A stretch of DNA of 64,000 nucleotides. Origin: Cyanobium usitatum str. Tous (GTDB lineage: Bacteria > Cyanobacteriota > Cyanobacteriia > PCC-6307 > Cyanobiaceae). Numbering within the stretch: the first letter of the stretch is position 1; the number at the start of each line of letters is the position of its first letter. Under the pieces are notes generated by a model. It worked only from the letters and a program-made list of their open reading frames with translations, was not told the origin of the DNA and did no database searches. Positions 28,427 through 38,584 of the stretch are shown here, piece by piece. A program made the translations under genes and the position numbers. Where the stretch lies: assembly GCF_003011885.1 (NCBI RefSeq), contig NZ_PXXO01000012.1, forward strand, positions 1-64,000, read 5' to 3'.

Positions 28427-29608
28427 ATGAAGGCGATGATCCTGGCTGCTGGCAAGGGAACACGGGTGCGGCCCATTACGCACACGATCCCCAAGCCGAT
28501 GATCCCCATCCTGCAAAAACCCGTGATGGAGTTTCTGCTGGAGCTGCTGCGGGAGCACGGGTTCACCGAAATCATGGTGAACGTCTCCCACCTAGCTGAG
28601 GAGATCGAGAACTACTTCCGCGATGGTCAGCGCTTCGGTGTTGAAATCGCCTACAGCTTTGAAGGCCGCATCGAAGACGGTGAGCTGATCGGCGACGCGA
28701 TGGGATCGGCAGGAGGGCTGAAGAAGATCCAGAATTTCCAGCGCTTCTTCGACGACACCTTTGTGGTGCTTTGCGGTGATGCCCTGATCGACCTTGATCT
28801 GAGCGAAGCGGTGTGTCGCCATAAGGCCAAGGGCGCCATGGCCAGCATGATCACCAAGCGAGTTCCCAAGGATCAGGTGAGCAGTTATGGCGTGGTCGTC
28901 ACAGACGACGACGGCAGGGTGCGTTCCTTCCAGGAAAAGCCGGCGGTTGATGAGGCCGCCAGCGACATGATCAACACCGGCATTTATATCTTCGAGCCAG
29001 AGGTGCTCGACTTTGTGCCAAGCAACCAGCCCTTCGATATCGGCTCAGACCTATTTCCCAAGCTGGTGCAGGCCGGCGCAGCTTTCTACGCCCTGCCGAT
29101 GGAGTTTGAATGGGTTGATATCGGCAAGGTGCCGGATTACTGGCAGGCAATCCGCAGTGTTTTGCAGGGCCAGGTGCGTCAGGTTCAGATCCCTGGCAAG
29201 GAAGTGAGGCCAGGGGTATTTGCCGGCCTCAACGTGGCTGCTGACTGGGATCAGATCAATATCACGGGCCCAATTTATGTGGGCGGCATGACTCGCATTG
29301 AAAACGGCGCCACAATTATTGGCCCAGCGATGATTGGCCCCAATTGCCACATCTGCGAAGGGGCCACAATCGACAACTCGATCATCTTTGACTACTCCCG
29401 CATCGGGGCCGGAGTGCGTCTGGTTGAGAAGCTGGTGTTTGGCCGCTACTGCGTTGACCGCAACGGCGACCACTTCGACCTGCAGGAGGCCGCCCTCGAC
29501 TGGCTGATCACCGATGTGCGCCGGCAGGATGTGTTGTCGCCATCGCCGCAGCAGAAGGCAATGGCCGAACTACTGGGCACCGATCTTGCCCTGAGCAACT
29601 CTAACTAG
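28427..29608 (+). CDS. Sugar-nucleotide transferase with left-handed beta-helix C-terminus
   Basis: A 393-residue nucleotidyltransferase. The N-terminal domain has the signature MILAAGKGTRVRPITHTIPKPMIPI and the metal Asp in VVLCGDALIDLDL. The C-terminal part has hexapeptide repeats (ITGPIYVGGMTRIENGATIIGPAMIGPNCHI). It resembles cyanobacterial mannose-1-phosphate guanylyltransferase or glucose-1-phosphate transferase-like proteins, making NDP-sugars for polysaccharides; sequence alone does not settle the sugar. RBS support is weak, but the ATG at 28427 starts the conserved motif directly. The 3' end overlaps the convergent metF by 4 bases. Confidence 0.88.
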   Translation: MKAMILAAGKGTRVRPITHTIPKPMIPILQKPVMEFLLELLREHGFTEIMVNVSHLAEEIENYFRDGQRFGVEIAYSFEGRIEDGELIGDAMGSAGGLKKIQNFQRFFDDTFVVLCGDALIDLDLSEAVCRHKAKGAMASMITKRVPKDQVSSYGVVVTDDDGRVRSFQEKPAVDEAASDMINTGIYIFEPEVLDFVPSNQPFDIGSDLFPKLVQAGAAFYALPMEFEWVDIGKVPDYWQAIRSVLQGQVRQVQIPGKEVRPGVFAGLNVAADWDQINITGPIYVGGMTRIENGATIIGPAMIGPNCHICEGATIDNSIIFDYSRIGAGVRLVEKLVFGRYCVDRNGDHFDLQEAALDWLITDVRRQDVLSPSPQQKAMAELLGTDLALSNSN

Positions 29609-30522
29609 CCCAGCGCTAGGGGCTTCAGGCCGGCCTGCAGCAGGATCGCCGGAATTCGCTCCTCAGCCTTAATGGCCATCAGATGTACCCCCTGGGCAAT
29701 CTGGAGATAGGCGCCCACCTGTTCCGCGGCGATAGCTATGCCCTCAGCCGCCGGATCTGGCGCCGCAGCCAGGCGGTCGATCACGGCCTGGGGAATGTTC
29801 GCGCCGGGCACCACCCGGTTGATGAAGGCGGCGTTGCGGGCCGATTTGAGTAGAAACACACCCGCCAGCACGGGCAGATCAAGCGGTGCGGCGAGGTCAC
29901 CGACAAAGCGCTTGAGAGCTTCGGCGTCCATCACCATCTGGGTTTGAATGAAGCGGGCACCGGCCTGCTTCTTGCGCAGCAGCCGGCTCTTGAGACCACT
30001 CCAACTAGCCGACTGGGGATCGGCAGCTGCACCTGCAAATAGGTCGGTGGGTCCATCGGGCAGCTCACCTTGCACCGGATCCTGCCCGCCATTGAACTGC
30101 TGTACCAGCTGCAACAACCGCACCGCCTCCAGCTCATTCACCGGGCGGGCCCCGGGCTGGTCGCCGGCCCGCACGGGATCGCCGGTGAGGCAGAGCAGGT
30201 TGCGCACGCCCAAGGCATGGGCGCCTAGTAATTCGGCCTGCAGGGCAATGCGGTTGCGATCGCGGCAGGCCAGCTGCAGCACCGGCTCGATGCCGGCGTC
30301 AAGCAGCAGGCGGCATAGGGCCAGGCTGCTCATCCGCATCACGGCGCGGCTGCCATCAGTGACGTTTACCGCATGGACCCAGCCACGCAGGGACCCTGCG
30401 GCCGCCAATGAGCGCGAGGGATCCCCTCCCCTAGGTGGCATCACCTCTGCGGTGAGAGCTGGCTGCCCGCTAGCAAGTGCCCGTTGAAGCAACAAACCAA
30501 TCGCGCCACTTGGGACCATCAT
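29605..30522 (-). CDS. metF: Methylenetetrahydrofolate reductase
   Basis: Flavoprotein that reduces 5,10-methylene-THF to 5-methyl-THF for methionine synthesis. The 305 residues form a TIM barrel with TAEVMPPRGGDPSRSL, the NVTDGSRAVMRMSS strand and NLLCLTGDP; the late segment ARFIQTQMVMDAEAL matches the family's FxxTQ region. Two consecutive ATGs (30522 and 30519) can start it. The order upstream is divergent with the PedR-like regulator (about 47 bases between starts). Confidence 0.88.
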   Translation of the reverse strand: MMVPSGAIGLLLQRALASGQPALTAEVMPPRGGDPSRSLAAAGSLRGWVHAVNVTDGSRAVMRMSSLALCRLLLDAGIEPVLQLACRDRNRIALQAELLGAHALGVRNLLCLTGDPVRAGDQPGARPVNELEAVRLLQLVQQFNGGQDPVQGELPDGPTDLFAGAAADPQSASWSGLKSRLLRKKQAGARFIQTQMVMDAEALKRFVGDLAAPLDLPVLAGVFLLKSARNAAFINRVVPGANIPQAVIDRLAAAPDPAAEGIAIAAEQVGAYLQIAQGVHLMAIKAEERIPAILLQAGLKPLALG

Positions 30523-30569
30523 GGAACAGCGCCCTGCCTACAGTGCTGGCAAGCGCTCGGCTTGGGCCC

Positions 30570-30851
30570 ATGGATTCCAATCACGCCACGGGAGGCTCCC
30601 TCGGCCAGGTGCGCCATGAGCTGTCGGAGCGGGAAATTGAGATAATTGAATTGGTGGCCAAGGGCCTAACCAACCAGGAGATCGCCGAATCGCTGACGAT
30701 CAGCAAGCGCACCGTGGACAACCACGTGAGCAACGTCTTCACCAAAACAGGCGCCAAGAACCGGGTAGCCCTGCTGAATTGGGCCATGGACCACGGCAAA
30801 ATCTGCCGTGACGGCTTCAACTGCTGCTCGATTGAACCCGGCAAGTCTTAG
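30570..30851 (+). CDS. pedR: Small LuxR-type regulator, PedR-like
   Basis: A 93-residue stand-alone LuxR HTH protein with no receiver domain. The HTH core is LSEREIEIIELVAKGLTNQEIAESLTISKRTVDNHVSNVFTKTGAKNR, and the tail has two cysteine clusters (KICRDGFNCCS). PedR in Synechocystis is a small LuxR factor whose activity follows photosynthetic electron transport through thioredoxin; the cysteine-containing tail here fits. I chose ATG 30570 since the earlier codons of the open frame overlap metF. The last 4 bases overlap the convergent CYTH gene. Confidence 0.8.
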   Translation: MDSNHATGGSLGQVRHELSEREIEIIELVAKGLTNQEIAESLTISKRTVDNHVSNVFTKTGAKNRVALLNWAMDHGKICRDGFNCCSIEPGKS

Positions 30852-31414
30852 CTAGCTGCAGGCTCGAACAGGGCCAAGCGCTCCGCTTCTGGCCAGAGAG
30901 CCAGGGGCCGGCGGGCCAGGGCCGCATTGCTTAGCTCATGGCGCCCGGTTAGCTCACGCCCGCACCAGGCGGGCGGCTGGAGGGCCAAGCCTTGCTCCAG
31001 CCCCTGCGGCTCCAGTTCCACCTCGGCTACTACCAGCGGTGCATTCGCACCCTCAAATACGTCGAGCACCCACTCCCCACCTGGCAGATCAAGTCCGTAG
31101 CGCACTTTGCAAAGGCGCTGGGGCGCCAACGCCAGCAGGGCAGCAGCATCCGCCTCTGGAATGGCGTATTCGAATTCCTGGCGCACCAATCCCTCCGGCA
31201 GCAGGCCCGGGGCTTCAAGAGGCTGCTCGCTGCGGGCCTTGAGAGTGAGCCAGGCACCGGCTACGGCCTCTTCACCGCTGGCACGGCGCACCCGCACGGT
31301 GAAGCCATCGGCGCTCGCCACCAAGTAGCCCTGTTGCAGCTGGGCTTGCCAGCAGATATGGCGGCGCCAGTCCAGCCCCTCCACCAGAAAGCGGCGTTCA
31401 ATTTCCAGGGCCAT
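30848..31414 (-). CDS. CYTH-domain protein (triphosphate tunnel family)
   Basis: A 188-residue CYTH protein. The N-terminal EIERRFLV corresponds to the ExExK/R signature, and alternating charged beta strands (FTVRVRRA, WLTLKARSE, CKVRYGLDLP, WVLDVFEG, LVVAEVELEPQG) line the expected tunnel. Family members hydrolyse triphosphates such as tripolyphosphate, or bind organic phosphates; the substrate is not evident. ATG 31414 is preferred; an open frame extends to 31489 but would overlap the nadK stop and adds a proline-rich, unconserved segment. It follows nadK on the same strand by 32 bases. Confidence 0.85.
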   Translation of the reverse strand: MALEIERRFLVEGLDWRRHICWQAQLQQGYLVASADGFTVRVRRASGEEAVAGAWLTLKARSEQPLEAPGLLPEGLVRQEFEYAIPEADAAALLALAPQRLCKVRYGLDLPGGEWVLDVFEGANAPLVVAEVELEPQGLEQGLALQPPAWCGRELTGRHELSNAALARRPLALWPEAERLALFEPAAS

Positions 31415-31446
31415 GGGGCGATTTGGGGCGGGGGGAGCAGGGGGGT

Positions 31447-32382
31447 TTAGTTGTGGGACGGCTCGATGGCGGTGAGGCTGCCAGCCCAATGCAGCTTGTG
31501 GGTGAGGGTGCGGTAGTAGGAGGGGCTTTGCTCAAGAAGCACCTGCAGGGCCGGGTGGGGGCTGCGCTCCACCAGGGCCCGATCGCCTGGTTCCAGCACG
31601 GTGGCATGGGCGCCATCCTTCCAAAGCTTGACCCGGCGACTGGTTTCGCCCAGGGGCCACACCGAAAGCTGGGCCCTGGGCGGCACCACCACGGCCCGGC
31701 TCGAGAGGCTCATCGGGCAGATCGGATTAACCACGATCGCTTCGATGCCCGGGTGCAGGATCGGCCCACCGGCAGCCATGGCGTAGCCAGTAGAGCCGGT
31801 GGGAGTGGCGATGATCAGACCGTCGCCACGGTATTGATCCACTACCTCACCATCGATCTCCAGCTCCAGCACGCAGGTGGGGGACACCTCATCGAGGCAG
31901 GGCCGGAAATAGAAGTCGTTGAGAGCCAGATGGGCAATTTCTGAGCCATCAACGCCGTCGCCCCGGTCGATATGGGCCTGCAACATCATGCGCCGCTCCA
32001 GGGCATAGCGTTCTTGACGCAGCCGGTCCCAGAGGCTCTCCTCCTCGCTCTTGAGGGCGTCGGTGCTCAGGCGCAGCAGACGGCGATCGTGGGTGAGAAA
32101 GCCGAGGTGGCCGCCCACGTTGAAACTGAGGATCGGCACATCGAGGGGGGCCAGATGGCGGGCCGCACCGAGCACGGTGCCATCGCCCCCCAGCACCAGG
32201 GCTAGATCGGGCAGCTCGGCTTCCGTGGCCAGCAAACCGGGAAAGGGATTGCGAGCCAGGCCACTGGAGGCCACCACCACATGAACCCCCTGGGCCGCCA
32301 GATCTTCTGCGCAGCGCTTGGCCTGGCGGTGGGCCGCCTGGCTGCCAGACCTAGAAATCAGCCAGACCCGCTCAAGCCGCAT
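31447..32382 (-). CDS. nadK: NAD kinase
   Basis: Phosphorylates NAD to NADP; in cyanobacteria this feeds NADP+ to photosystem I electron output. The 311-residue protein has [16 protein letters not shown] (the GGDG phosphate-binding motif), [10 protein letters not shown], and [19 protein letters not shown] with the catalytic-site region. A HxD-like [11 protein letters not shown] segment follows the NE/D site. The start ATG is 14 bases after the ndhE stop on the same strand, so nadK probably ends the ndhA-I-G-E transcript. Confidence 0.94.
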   Translation of the reverse strand: MRLERVWLISRSGSQAAHRQAKRCAEDLAAQGVHVVVASSGLARNPFPGLLATEAELPDLALVLGGDGTVLGAARHLAPLDVPILSFNVGGHLGFLTHDRRLLRLSTDALKSEEESLWDRLRQERYALERRMMLQAHIDRGDGVDGSEIAHLALNDFYFRPCLDEVSPTCVLELEIDGEVVDQYRGDGLIIATPTGSTGYAMAAGGPILHPGIEAIVVNPICPMSLSSRAVVVPPRAQLSVWPLGETSRRVKLWKDGAHATVLEPGDRALVERSPHPALQVLLEQSPSYYRTLTHKLHWAGSLTAIEPSHN

Positions 32383-32396
32383 CGCTAAAGGACCGG

Positions 32397-32726
32397 CTAC
32401 CAGCGCAACAGGTTGAAGCGCTCCATATCAACCGTTTCGCGGTTGCGATAAAGGGAGAGCAGGATCGCCAGACCAACGGCCGCCTCAGCCGCGGCCACGG
32501 TGATCACGAAGATGGCAAACACCTGGCCGCGGATCAGCTGGCCATCGAGATAGTTGGAGAAAGCCATCAGGTTGATGTTGACGGCATTAAGCATCAGCTC
32601 AATGCTCATCAACACGCGCACCGCATTGCGGCTGTTGATCAATCCCCAGACACCTGTGCAAAACAATACCGCCGCCAGGGCCAGGTAGGCCTGCAGGGGG
32701 ATGGTGGTGGGGATGGTGAACTCCAT
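32397..32726 (-). CDS. ndhE: NDH-1 subunit 4L, NdhE
   Basis: A small three-helix membrane subunit (109 residues) of the NDH-1 proton pathway, homologous to NuoK. Helix two contains the conserved Glu of [24 protein letters not shown] and helix three has [19 protein letters not shown] with the second conserved Glu. It lies 54 bases downstream of ndhG in the ndhA-I-G-E cluster. Confidence 0.96.
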   Translation of the reverse strand: MEFTIPTTIPLQAYLALAAVLFCTGVWGLINSRNAVRVLMSIELMLNAVNINLMAFSNYLDGQLIRGQVFAIFVITVAAAEAAVGLAILLSLYRNRETVDMERFNLLRW

Positions 32727-32780
32727 GGCGGTGGCAATGATGGCGGTGGCAGTGAGGCTGAGAGGGCGCTGAAACGCCCG

Positions 32781-33383
32781 CTAGCGAGGAGAGTTTTCCA
32801 GCAACAGGGGGGTGCGCTCCTTCTCGATCAGGCCCTGATCGACTGCCTCACCTGTGATCACATCGCTGCTGAGCACATCGCGGCGGGCCAAAACGATGGC
32901 GCCGATCATCGACATCAGCAGCAGCACCGAAGCCAGCTCAAAGGGCAGGAGGTAGTCACTGAAGAGGTGCTCGCCAATGCGAATCGTGGCCTCCTCGCCC
33001 ACGGGTTCTGGGCCAGGTAGGGGCCAAGGGGTAGTGAAGGCCACCCGAATCAGCAGCAAAAACAAGCCACCGCAGACAGCGCCGGAAAGCAGACGCCGGA
33101 GACCAAGCCCGGGAATGGCCGCCAGATTTTCCTTTTTATTAACGAGCATGATCGCGAACAGGATCAGCACGTTGACGGCGCCCACATAGACGAGCACTTG
33201 GGCCGCTGCCACGAAACTGGCATTTAGCAGCAGGTAGAGACCCGCCACCGAAAGAAATACTCCGCCCAGCAGGAAGGCCGAATAAACAATGTTGGGCAGC
33301 AACACCACCCCGAGGGCTCCTAGCACCAAGGTGGCGGAGAGAGCCACGAAGCAGATCAGCTGGGTAATGGAGGAGATAGTCAT
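32781..33383 (-). CDS. ndhG: NDH-1 subunit 6, NdhG
   Basis: A 200-residue membrane subunit homologous to NuoJ with five helices. The helix-three pi-bulge region is represented by [28 protein letters not shown], diagnostic for NdhG. The C-terminus is hydrophilic (LLENSPR). Its start codon overlaps the ndhI stop by 4 bases (ATGA), so the two are translationally coupled. Confidence 0.96.
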   Translation of the reverse strand: MTISSITQLICFVALSATLVLGALGVVLLPNIVYSAFLLGGVFLSVAGLYLLLNASFVAAAQVLVYVGAVNVLILFAIMLVNKKENLAAIPGLGLRRLLSGAVCGGLFLLLIRVAFTTPWPLPGPEPVGEEATIRIGEHLFSDYLLPFELASVLLLMSMIGAIVLARRDVLSSDVITGEAVDQGLIEKERTPLLLENSPR

Positions 33384-33976
33384 GACGCGTCTCCGCTAGG
33401 CAGGGATTCGAGCACCTGCTCGGGCAGTTTGCCCACCCGCGGCGCCGTATCCGGCACATCATGAGGATCGAGTACTCCCTTGGGCAGGTAGACCAGCTCC
33501 CGCAGGGGAACTACGGCCGGATCGCTGGTGACACTTGTAGGCAGGCGACCAAGGGCGATGTTGTCGAAGTTGAGGCTGTGGCGATCAAAAGCTGCCAGCT
33601 CGTATTCCTCGGTCATCGAAAGGCAGTTGGTGGGGCAGTACTCCACGCAGTTGCCACAGAAAATGCACACCCCGAAGTCAATCGAGTAGTTGCGCAGCTC
33701 CTTTTTCTTGGTGGCTTTGTTCATCACCCAATCCACAACCGGCAAGTTGATCGGGCAGACCCGTACACACACCTCACAGGCGATGCACTTGTCGAATTCA
33801 TAGTGGATGCGGCCCCGATAGCGCTCCGAGGGGATCAGCTTCTCGTAGGGGTACTGAACGGTGATCGGCCGGCGCCGCAGGTGATCAAAGGTCACCGCCA
33901 GACCCTGGGTCAGGTAGTTGGCCGCACCCACCGCATCGCGGGTGTAGTCACCGACTTTCTTGAGAAACCCGAACAT
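33380..33976 (-). CDS. ndhI: NDH-1 subunit I, two [4Fe-4S] ferredoxin-like protein
   Basis: A 198-residue peripheral subunit with two CxxCxxCxxxCP motifs, [12 protein letters not shown] and [12 protein letters not shown], that carry electrons from ferredoxin toward plastoquinone. The ATG at 33976 ([15 protein letters not shown]) matches the cyanobacterial N-terminus; the same frame stays open upstream to 34315 but that part overlaps ndhA and is not conserved. The last 4 bases overlap ndhG. Confidence 0.96.
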   Translation of the reverse strand: MFGFLKKVGDYTRDAVGAANYLTQGLAVTFDHLRRRPITVQYPYEKLIPSERYRGRIHYEFDKCIACEVCVRVCPINLPVVDWVMNKATKKKELRNYSIDFGVCIFCGNCVEYCPTNCLSMTEEYELAAFDRHSLNFDNIALGRLPTSVTSDPAVVPLRELVYLPKGVLDPHDVPDTAPRVGKLPEQVLESLPSGDAS

Positions 33977-34056
33977 GGAGTTGGCTCTGGGGGGAGGCGG
34001 TCTGAGTGGGTCAGCCCATGATGGCTGGTCTGGAGAAAAGCTGGGTTCAGGCGCGG

Positions 34057-35187
34057 TCAGCCGCCAAACACAGCCGGGAAGGCCAGCTTGAGCGCTGCCG
34101 TGATCAGCAGGTTGACCAGGGCAATCGGCAACAGAAACTTCCAGCCCAGATCGAGCAGCTGGTCGATGCGCACCCGCGGCGTGGTCCAGCGCAGCAGGAT
34201 CGCCAGAAACACCAGCAGGTAGGCCTTGAGCACCGTCATGACGATGCCTACGGAGCCGGTGATCAGCTGCACCAAGGGTGCATCGATCGGCTGGTGCAGC
34301 CAGCTGGCCAGCCACTCAACGGGGATGGGGAACCCCCAGCCGCCTAGGTAAAGCACCGACACCAGCAGGGCCGAGAGCACCAGGTTGATGTAGCTGCCCA
34401 GATAGAAGAGGGCGAACTTCATGCCCGAATACTCGGTCTGGTAGCCAGCCACCAGCTCCTCTTCCGCCTCGGGGAGGTCGAAGGGCAGGCGCTCACATTC
34501 GGCCAAGGCGCAGATCCAGAAGATCACGAAGCCCACCGGCTGACGCCAGATGTTCCAGCTGAGGATGCCAGCGCCGGTCTGCTGGTTGACGATGTCAACG
34601 GTGCTGAGCGAGTTGCTCATCATCACCACCGCCAGCACAGCCAGGGCCAGGGGAATCTCGTAGCTGATCGACTGGGCCGCCGCCCGCAGACCGCCCAGCA
34701 GCGAATACTTGTTGTTTGAGGCGTAGCCGCTCATCAGCAGGCCGATCGGCTGAATGCTGCTCAGGGAGATCCAAAGGAAAATACCGATCCCCACATTGCT
34801 GATCAGCAGGTGCTGGCCGAAGGGCACCACCAACCAGCTGAGGATCACCGGAATCAGCACCAGCACTGGGCCGAGGGTGAACAGCAGGCCGTCAGCCCGG
34901 GCCGGAATGATGTCTTCCTTAAACACCAGCTTGAGGCCATCGGCCATCGGCTGGAGAACGCCGAGGGCGCCGGCATATTCAGGACCGATGCGCTGCTGCA
35001 CCGCTGCTGAGATCTTGCGCTCCAGCCAGACGTTGACCAGCACGCCCACCACGGCCGCCACCAGCACCAGCACCATGGGCAGGGGTAGCCACAACAGGTG
35101 GGCGGCGGCAGGACTAAGGCCGAAGCCCTGCAGGGCCTGTTCAAAACTGGCCTCTAGATCCAGGCCCGGAGCCGTAGTGGTCAGCAT
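34057..35187 (-). CDS. ndhA: NDH-1 subunit 1, NdhA
   Basis: A 376-residue membrane subunit (NuoH homologue) at the quinone-binding junction. It carries [43 protein letters not shown] and [34 protein letters not shown], both near-invariant loops with acidic residues facing the quinone channel. It follows gltA by 24 bases and precedes ndhI by 80 bases on the same strand. Confidence 0.96.
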   Translation of the reverse strand: MLTTTAPGLDLEASFEQALQGFGLSPAAAHLLWLPLPMVLVLVAAVVGVLVNVWLERKISAAVQQRIGPEYAGALGVLQPMADGLKLVFKEDIIPARADGLLFTLGPVLVLIPVILSWLVVPFGQHLLISNVGIGIFLWISLSSIQPIGLLMSGYASNNKYSLLGGLRAAAQSISYEIPLALAVLAVVMMSNSLSTVDIVNQQTGAGILSWNIWRQPVGFVIFWICALAECERLPFDLPEAEEELVAGYQTEYSGMKFALFYLGSYINLVLSALLVSVLYLGGWGFPIPVEWLASWLHQPIDAPLVQLITGSVGIVMTVLKAYLLVFLAILLRWTTPRVRIDQLLDLGWKFLLPIALVNLLITAALKLAFPAVFGG

Positions 35188-35211
35188 GGCGGCAGCTCAG
35201 ATGAGGGCAAC

Positions 35212-36381
35212 TTAGCGGGCTCCCACGGGTTGCCAGTCACGGGAGGGCTGACCGGTATAGATCTGGGAGGGCCGGTAGATGCGATTAGCCCCCAGCTGCT
35301 CCTTCCAATGGGCCAGCCAGCCAGCCGTGCGGGCGATAGCAAAAATGGGCGTGAAGAGGTCTTCAGGGATGCCGAGCTTGCGGTACACCAGGCCTGAATA
35401 GAAGTCGACGTTGGGGAAAATTCCCTTAGGCCCCAGGCGCTCGGCCGCGACCTCCTCCAGCTTGCGGGCTAGGTCGTACATCGGATCGTGACCGAACTGG
35501 TCGAAGAGCTGCTCCGCCAGGGTTTGGAGAATCACAGCCCGGGGGTCCTTGACCTTGTATTCCCTGTGGCCAAAACCCATGATTTTTTGCTTGCCGGCAA
35601 TCGCCCGATCCAGCCAGGGCGCCACCTGATCTGGGCTGCCGATCTGGCCGAGCATCTCCAGTACATCTTCATTGGCACCGCCGTGCAGGGGGCCCGCCAG
35701 GGTGCCAACCGCTGACGCCACCACGGCATAGGGGTCGGTGAGGGTGCTGGCAGTCACCCGGGCGCTGAAAGTACTGGCGTTGAGGCTGTGCTCAGCGTGC
35801 AGGATCAGACAAGCGTCAAAGATGCGGGCCGCCAGCGGATCGGGCTCCCGCTCCGTGAGCATGTAGAGAAAATTGGCGGCGTAGGCCAGGTCGTCGCGGG
35901 GCTGGATCGGATCTTGACCCTTCCTGATCAGCTGGAAGGCCGCCACCATCGTGGGGATCTTGGCGATCAGCCGCACCACCGCCGAAACGATGTATTCGGG
36001 GTTGTCGAGGGCTCGACGGGAATAAAAAAGGCCCAGGGAGGCGGCGCTGCTCTGCAGCGCATCCATCGGATGCCCCCCGGAGGGGAAGCACTTCATCATG
36101 TCCCTAATGCGGAAGCTGACCCGGCGGTGCATCTGGACCTCCTGCTCAAACTCCTGCAGCTGCTCAGTAGTGGGTAGCTCGCCCCAGATCAGCAGGTAGG
36201 CCGTCTCCAGGAAGGAGCTGCTGGATGCCAGCTGGTCTAGGGGGTAACCGCGATAGGTGAGCACCCCCCGCTGGCCATCGATGTCGCAGATCGACGACTG
36301 GGTAGCCGGCACCCCTTCCAAACCCGGCCGAAATGGGGCTGGGGTAGCCGCTCCTGTTACTACCAAGCTTCTCCACCGCAC
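35212..36381 (-). CDS. gltA: Citrate synthase
   Basis: Condenses oxaloacetate and acetyl-CoA; in cyanobacteria this supplies 2-oxoglutarate for nitrogen assimilation. The 389 residues include DIDGQRGVLTYRGYPLDQLA at the N-terminus, catalytic histidines in AEHSLNAS and GFGHREYKVKDPRA, and GPLHGGANEDVLEML. The length is that of the short (type II or archaeal/Gram-positive-like) class. GTG 36381 starts it. It is 14 bases downstream of sixA and immediately upstream of ndhA, a linkage common in picocyanobacteria. Confidence 0.94.
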   Translation of the reverse strand: MRWRSLVVTGAATPAPFRPGLEGVPATQSSICDIDGQRGVLTYRGYPLDQLASSSSFLETAYLLIWGELPTTEQLQEFEQEVQMHRRVSFRIRDMMKCFPSGGHPMDALQSSAASLGLFYSRRALDNPEYIVSAVVRLIAKIPTMVAAFQLIRKGQDPIQPRDDLAYAANFLYMLTEREPDPLAARIFDACLILHAEHSLNASTFSARVTASTLTDPYAVVASAVGTLAGPLHGGANEDVLEMLGQIGSPDQVAPWLDRAIAGKQKIMGFGHREYKVKDPRAVILQTLAEQLFDQFGHDPMYDLARKLEEVAAERLGPKGIFPNVDFYSGLVYRKLGIPEDLFTPIFAIARTAGWLAHWKEQLGANRIYRPSQIYTGQPSRDWQPVGAR

Positions 36382-36395
36382 TCACTAAGGCGAAC

Positions 36396-36923
36396 TTACG
36401 GCTGCCGCTTGCCATCCCGCCGTAGCCGCAGCAACCGTGGGCCAATTAGGGCCTCCAGGCTGGCCCCGGTTGGGCCCAGGCGCAGCAGCACGATGCCTGC
36501 CTTGCGCAGAGAAATTGTGCCCGCCGGCAACCCCAGCAGGCTCGAGGCCAGCTCGCCCAGGTCTGGCTCATGGCCCACCAGGCCAAGGCGCTGCCAAGTG
36601 CCATCCTGCAGCAGCGGCAGCGGATCACCACCCGGCGCCAGGCGATCCTCCAACTCCAGCGCCGGCGCTAGACCAGCCGCCACACCAATTTCAGCGGTCT
36701 GCAGCGCCCGCCGCAGGGGGCTGCTCAGCAGGCGATCACAGTGGAGCTGCAAGCTGCACAACTCCGCCGCCACGGCCGCAGTGCGCTGGCGGCCTTGAGC
36801 CGTAAGGGCCCGCTCCTGCTCAGGGCGATCAGGGTGGCGATCTTCGGCGATGCCATGGCGCCAGAGCAGCAGTTCACGCTCGACTGGTTCAATCTCAACC
36901 GGTTCGCGCTCAGCTCTAGCCAT
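36396..36923 (-). CDS. sixA: SixA-like phosphohistidine phosphatase
   Basis: A 175-residue member of the histidine phosphatase superfamily. The catalytic histidine is in ELLLWRHGIAE, with conserved Arg in LLSSPLRRALQTAE and the second histidine in LVGHEPDLGELAS. E. coli SixA removes phosphate from phosphohistidine proteins; the target here is unknown. The ATG at 36923 overlaps the DUF3352 stop by one base (TGATG); a TTG one codon upstream is possible. gltA follows 14 bases downstream. Confidence 0.87.
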   Translation of the reverse strand: MARAEREPVEIEPVERELLLWRHGIAEDRHPDRPEQERALTAQGRQRTAAVAAELCSLQLHCDRLLSSPLRRALQTAEIGVAAGLAPALELEDRLAPGGDPLPLLQDGTWQRLGLVGHEPDLGELASSLLGLPAGTISLRKAGIVLLRLGPTGASLEALIGPRLLRLRRDGKRQP

Positions 36924-38530
36924 CAACCGAATTCAAGGCGGGCCTTGAGGTGCAGGTTGGCGTCAGGCTGAGCTTCCCAGCCCAGGCTCAGGCTCTGCAC
37001 GGCCGGGGCCAGGGGCTGGCCGGCCAGGGCCGACAAAAGCTGCCAGGTGCTCCAGCGCTGCAGCAAGGGCTGGGCCCGTCCCGCCGCCATGGCCCACTGC
37101 AGGGGAGCCTGGGGTAAATCGAGGCCGGAGAGCTGCTCCAGCCGCAGCCGGGGCGGCTTGCGGGAGTCACGCTGCTCCTGCAGCACCGCGAGGGTCTGAC
37201 CCCACCAGGCCAGGCGGCCCTGGCTGGAGCGGGCGCCCTCCAGGCTGGCCTGCAGCTGGTTGACATCGCCGCGGGCGAATCGGCCTCCAGCCTGGCCAGC
37301 CTCCAGCCTGGTCCACACCCGTAGATCGGGATCGCCTTCCACCGGCAGCGGCGCGGCGATCAATCCCTCGGCAGCGAGCACCCCAGCGAGGGCGTCCGGC
37401 TGCGGTTGGTCGGCGCCAGTGCCGAGCAGCCAGCCCTGAATTGCCTCACTGCGCAGCAACGGGCCATCGGCGGCGGCAGTCACCAGGGCCGGGAACGATC
37501 CCGGCTCGGCCTGCAGCACTGCCGCCAGCATGGGCTGCCAGTAGGCCGGCCAAGCGGCGGGGCTCTGCACCAGGGCCAAGCTCTCTGAGGGGCCCTGCAG
37601 GGCCGCTAATAGAGCGGCTCCCGTGGAATCAATTTCCCCAATGCCATCCGCAGATGGAGCCGGCACTGCGGCATCTGCAGCGAACTGCAGAAGGGCATCC
37701 AGCTCCAAGGAGCGGTTGTCGGGGCGCAGGCTGGCCACCAGCTCCTGCACTACCCCAGGCGCCGTGAACTCACCCGGCAACCCCAACCAAGAGCCCAGGG
37801 TTTCTGGCCGGGCTGTTAGCAGCAGCGCCCCCTGGTCAAGGCGTTGAACCGCCTGCTTAAAGCGGGGGCTGGCCGCCTGGTTGAGCTCATCAATCTGGGA
37901 GACGTCGAGGGCCTGCTCCAGCACCCCCCGGCCCGACGCGATCAACACCAGGTCGTCGTCGATCAGCGCCGTAGCGATTGGCACCGGGCTGGTGCCCACG
38001 AGGGCACCACGGCCACTGATCAAGCCCATGCCGCGATAGCTGCTGATCTGCAGGTCGGTGCCAGCAAGACTGCGGGTCTGCCAGAAGCGCTGCAGAAAGC
38101 GGCGGGCGCCGTCAGCGTCGCGACTGCGCAGGGCCAGCAACCAGCCATCGGGCGCCGCCCCGGGCTCTGAGGCCAGTAGGGCAAAGCCGAGTTCGCGGCC
38201 CAACCAGGGGGCCAGCTCGCCGGGATAATCGAGGCCGGCGGCGGCGAAAGCACCATCCCTAAGACCTGCGACCGCCTCAGCCGCCTGGCGCCGCTGGCGG
38301 GGGGGAGCCACCGCCCGGGCGTAGCCAACCGGCTGCTCGCCATCGCTGAGCAGATAGAGGCTCAGAGCGGCTTGGCGGGGCACAAAGCGGGCCGCCCGGG
38401 GCGACACCAGCTGCTGGTGCTGCAGCTGTAGGGGGGAATGCTGCAGCACCAGCCACCAGCCACCCGCCGCCAGGCTCAGCAACAGCAATGCCACAGCCAG
38501 CACGACCGCCAAAAACGGGCGGGCCTTCAT
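36923..38530 (-). CDS. DUF3352 family membrane-anchored protein
   Basis: A 535-residue protein with an N-terminal signal-anchor (ARPFLAVVLAVALLLLSLAAG, about 3-23) and a large Ala/Leu/Gln-rich exported domain. It resembles DUF3352 proteins, long and common in cyanobacteria, with no known function. The domain contains repeated GALLLTARPE/ALVQSPAAW-type strands and an LDALLQF segment, but no catalytic motif that I can see. ATG 38530 directly precedes the signal segment; the frame is open further upstream but there it is antisense to the rhodanese gene. It is coupled to sixA. Confidence 0.8.
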   Translation of the reverse strand: MKARPFLAVVLAVALLLLSLAAGGWWLVLQHSPLQLQHQQLVSPRAARFVPRQAALSLYLLSDGEQPVGYARAVAPPRQRRQAAEAVAGLRDGAFAAAGLDYPGELAPWLGRELGFALLASEPGAAPDGWLLALRSRDADGARRFLQRFWQTRSLAGTDLQISSYRGMGLISGRGALVGTSPVPIATALIDDDLVLIASGRGVLEQALDVSQIDELNQAASPRFKQAVQRLDQGALLLTARPETLGSWLGLPGEFTAPGVVQELVASLRPDNRSLELDALLQFAADAAVPAPSADGIGEIDSTGAALLAALQGPSESLALVQSPAAWPAYWQPMLAAVLQAEPGSFPALVTAAADGPLLRSEAIQGWLLGTGADQPQPDALAGVLAAEGLIAAPLPVEGDPDLRVWTRLEAGQAGGRFARGDVNQLQASLEGARSSQGRLAWWGQTLAVLQEQRDSRKPPRLRLEQLSGLDLPQAPLQWAMAAGRAQPLLQRWSTWQLLSALAGQPLAPAVQSLSLGWEAQPDANLHLKARLEFG

Positions 38531-38584
38531 GCGCCCCACGCAGGATGGGTCCATCTTGACCCCAAGCCACCCCGTCTGCCCGCC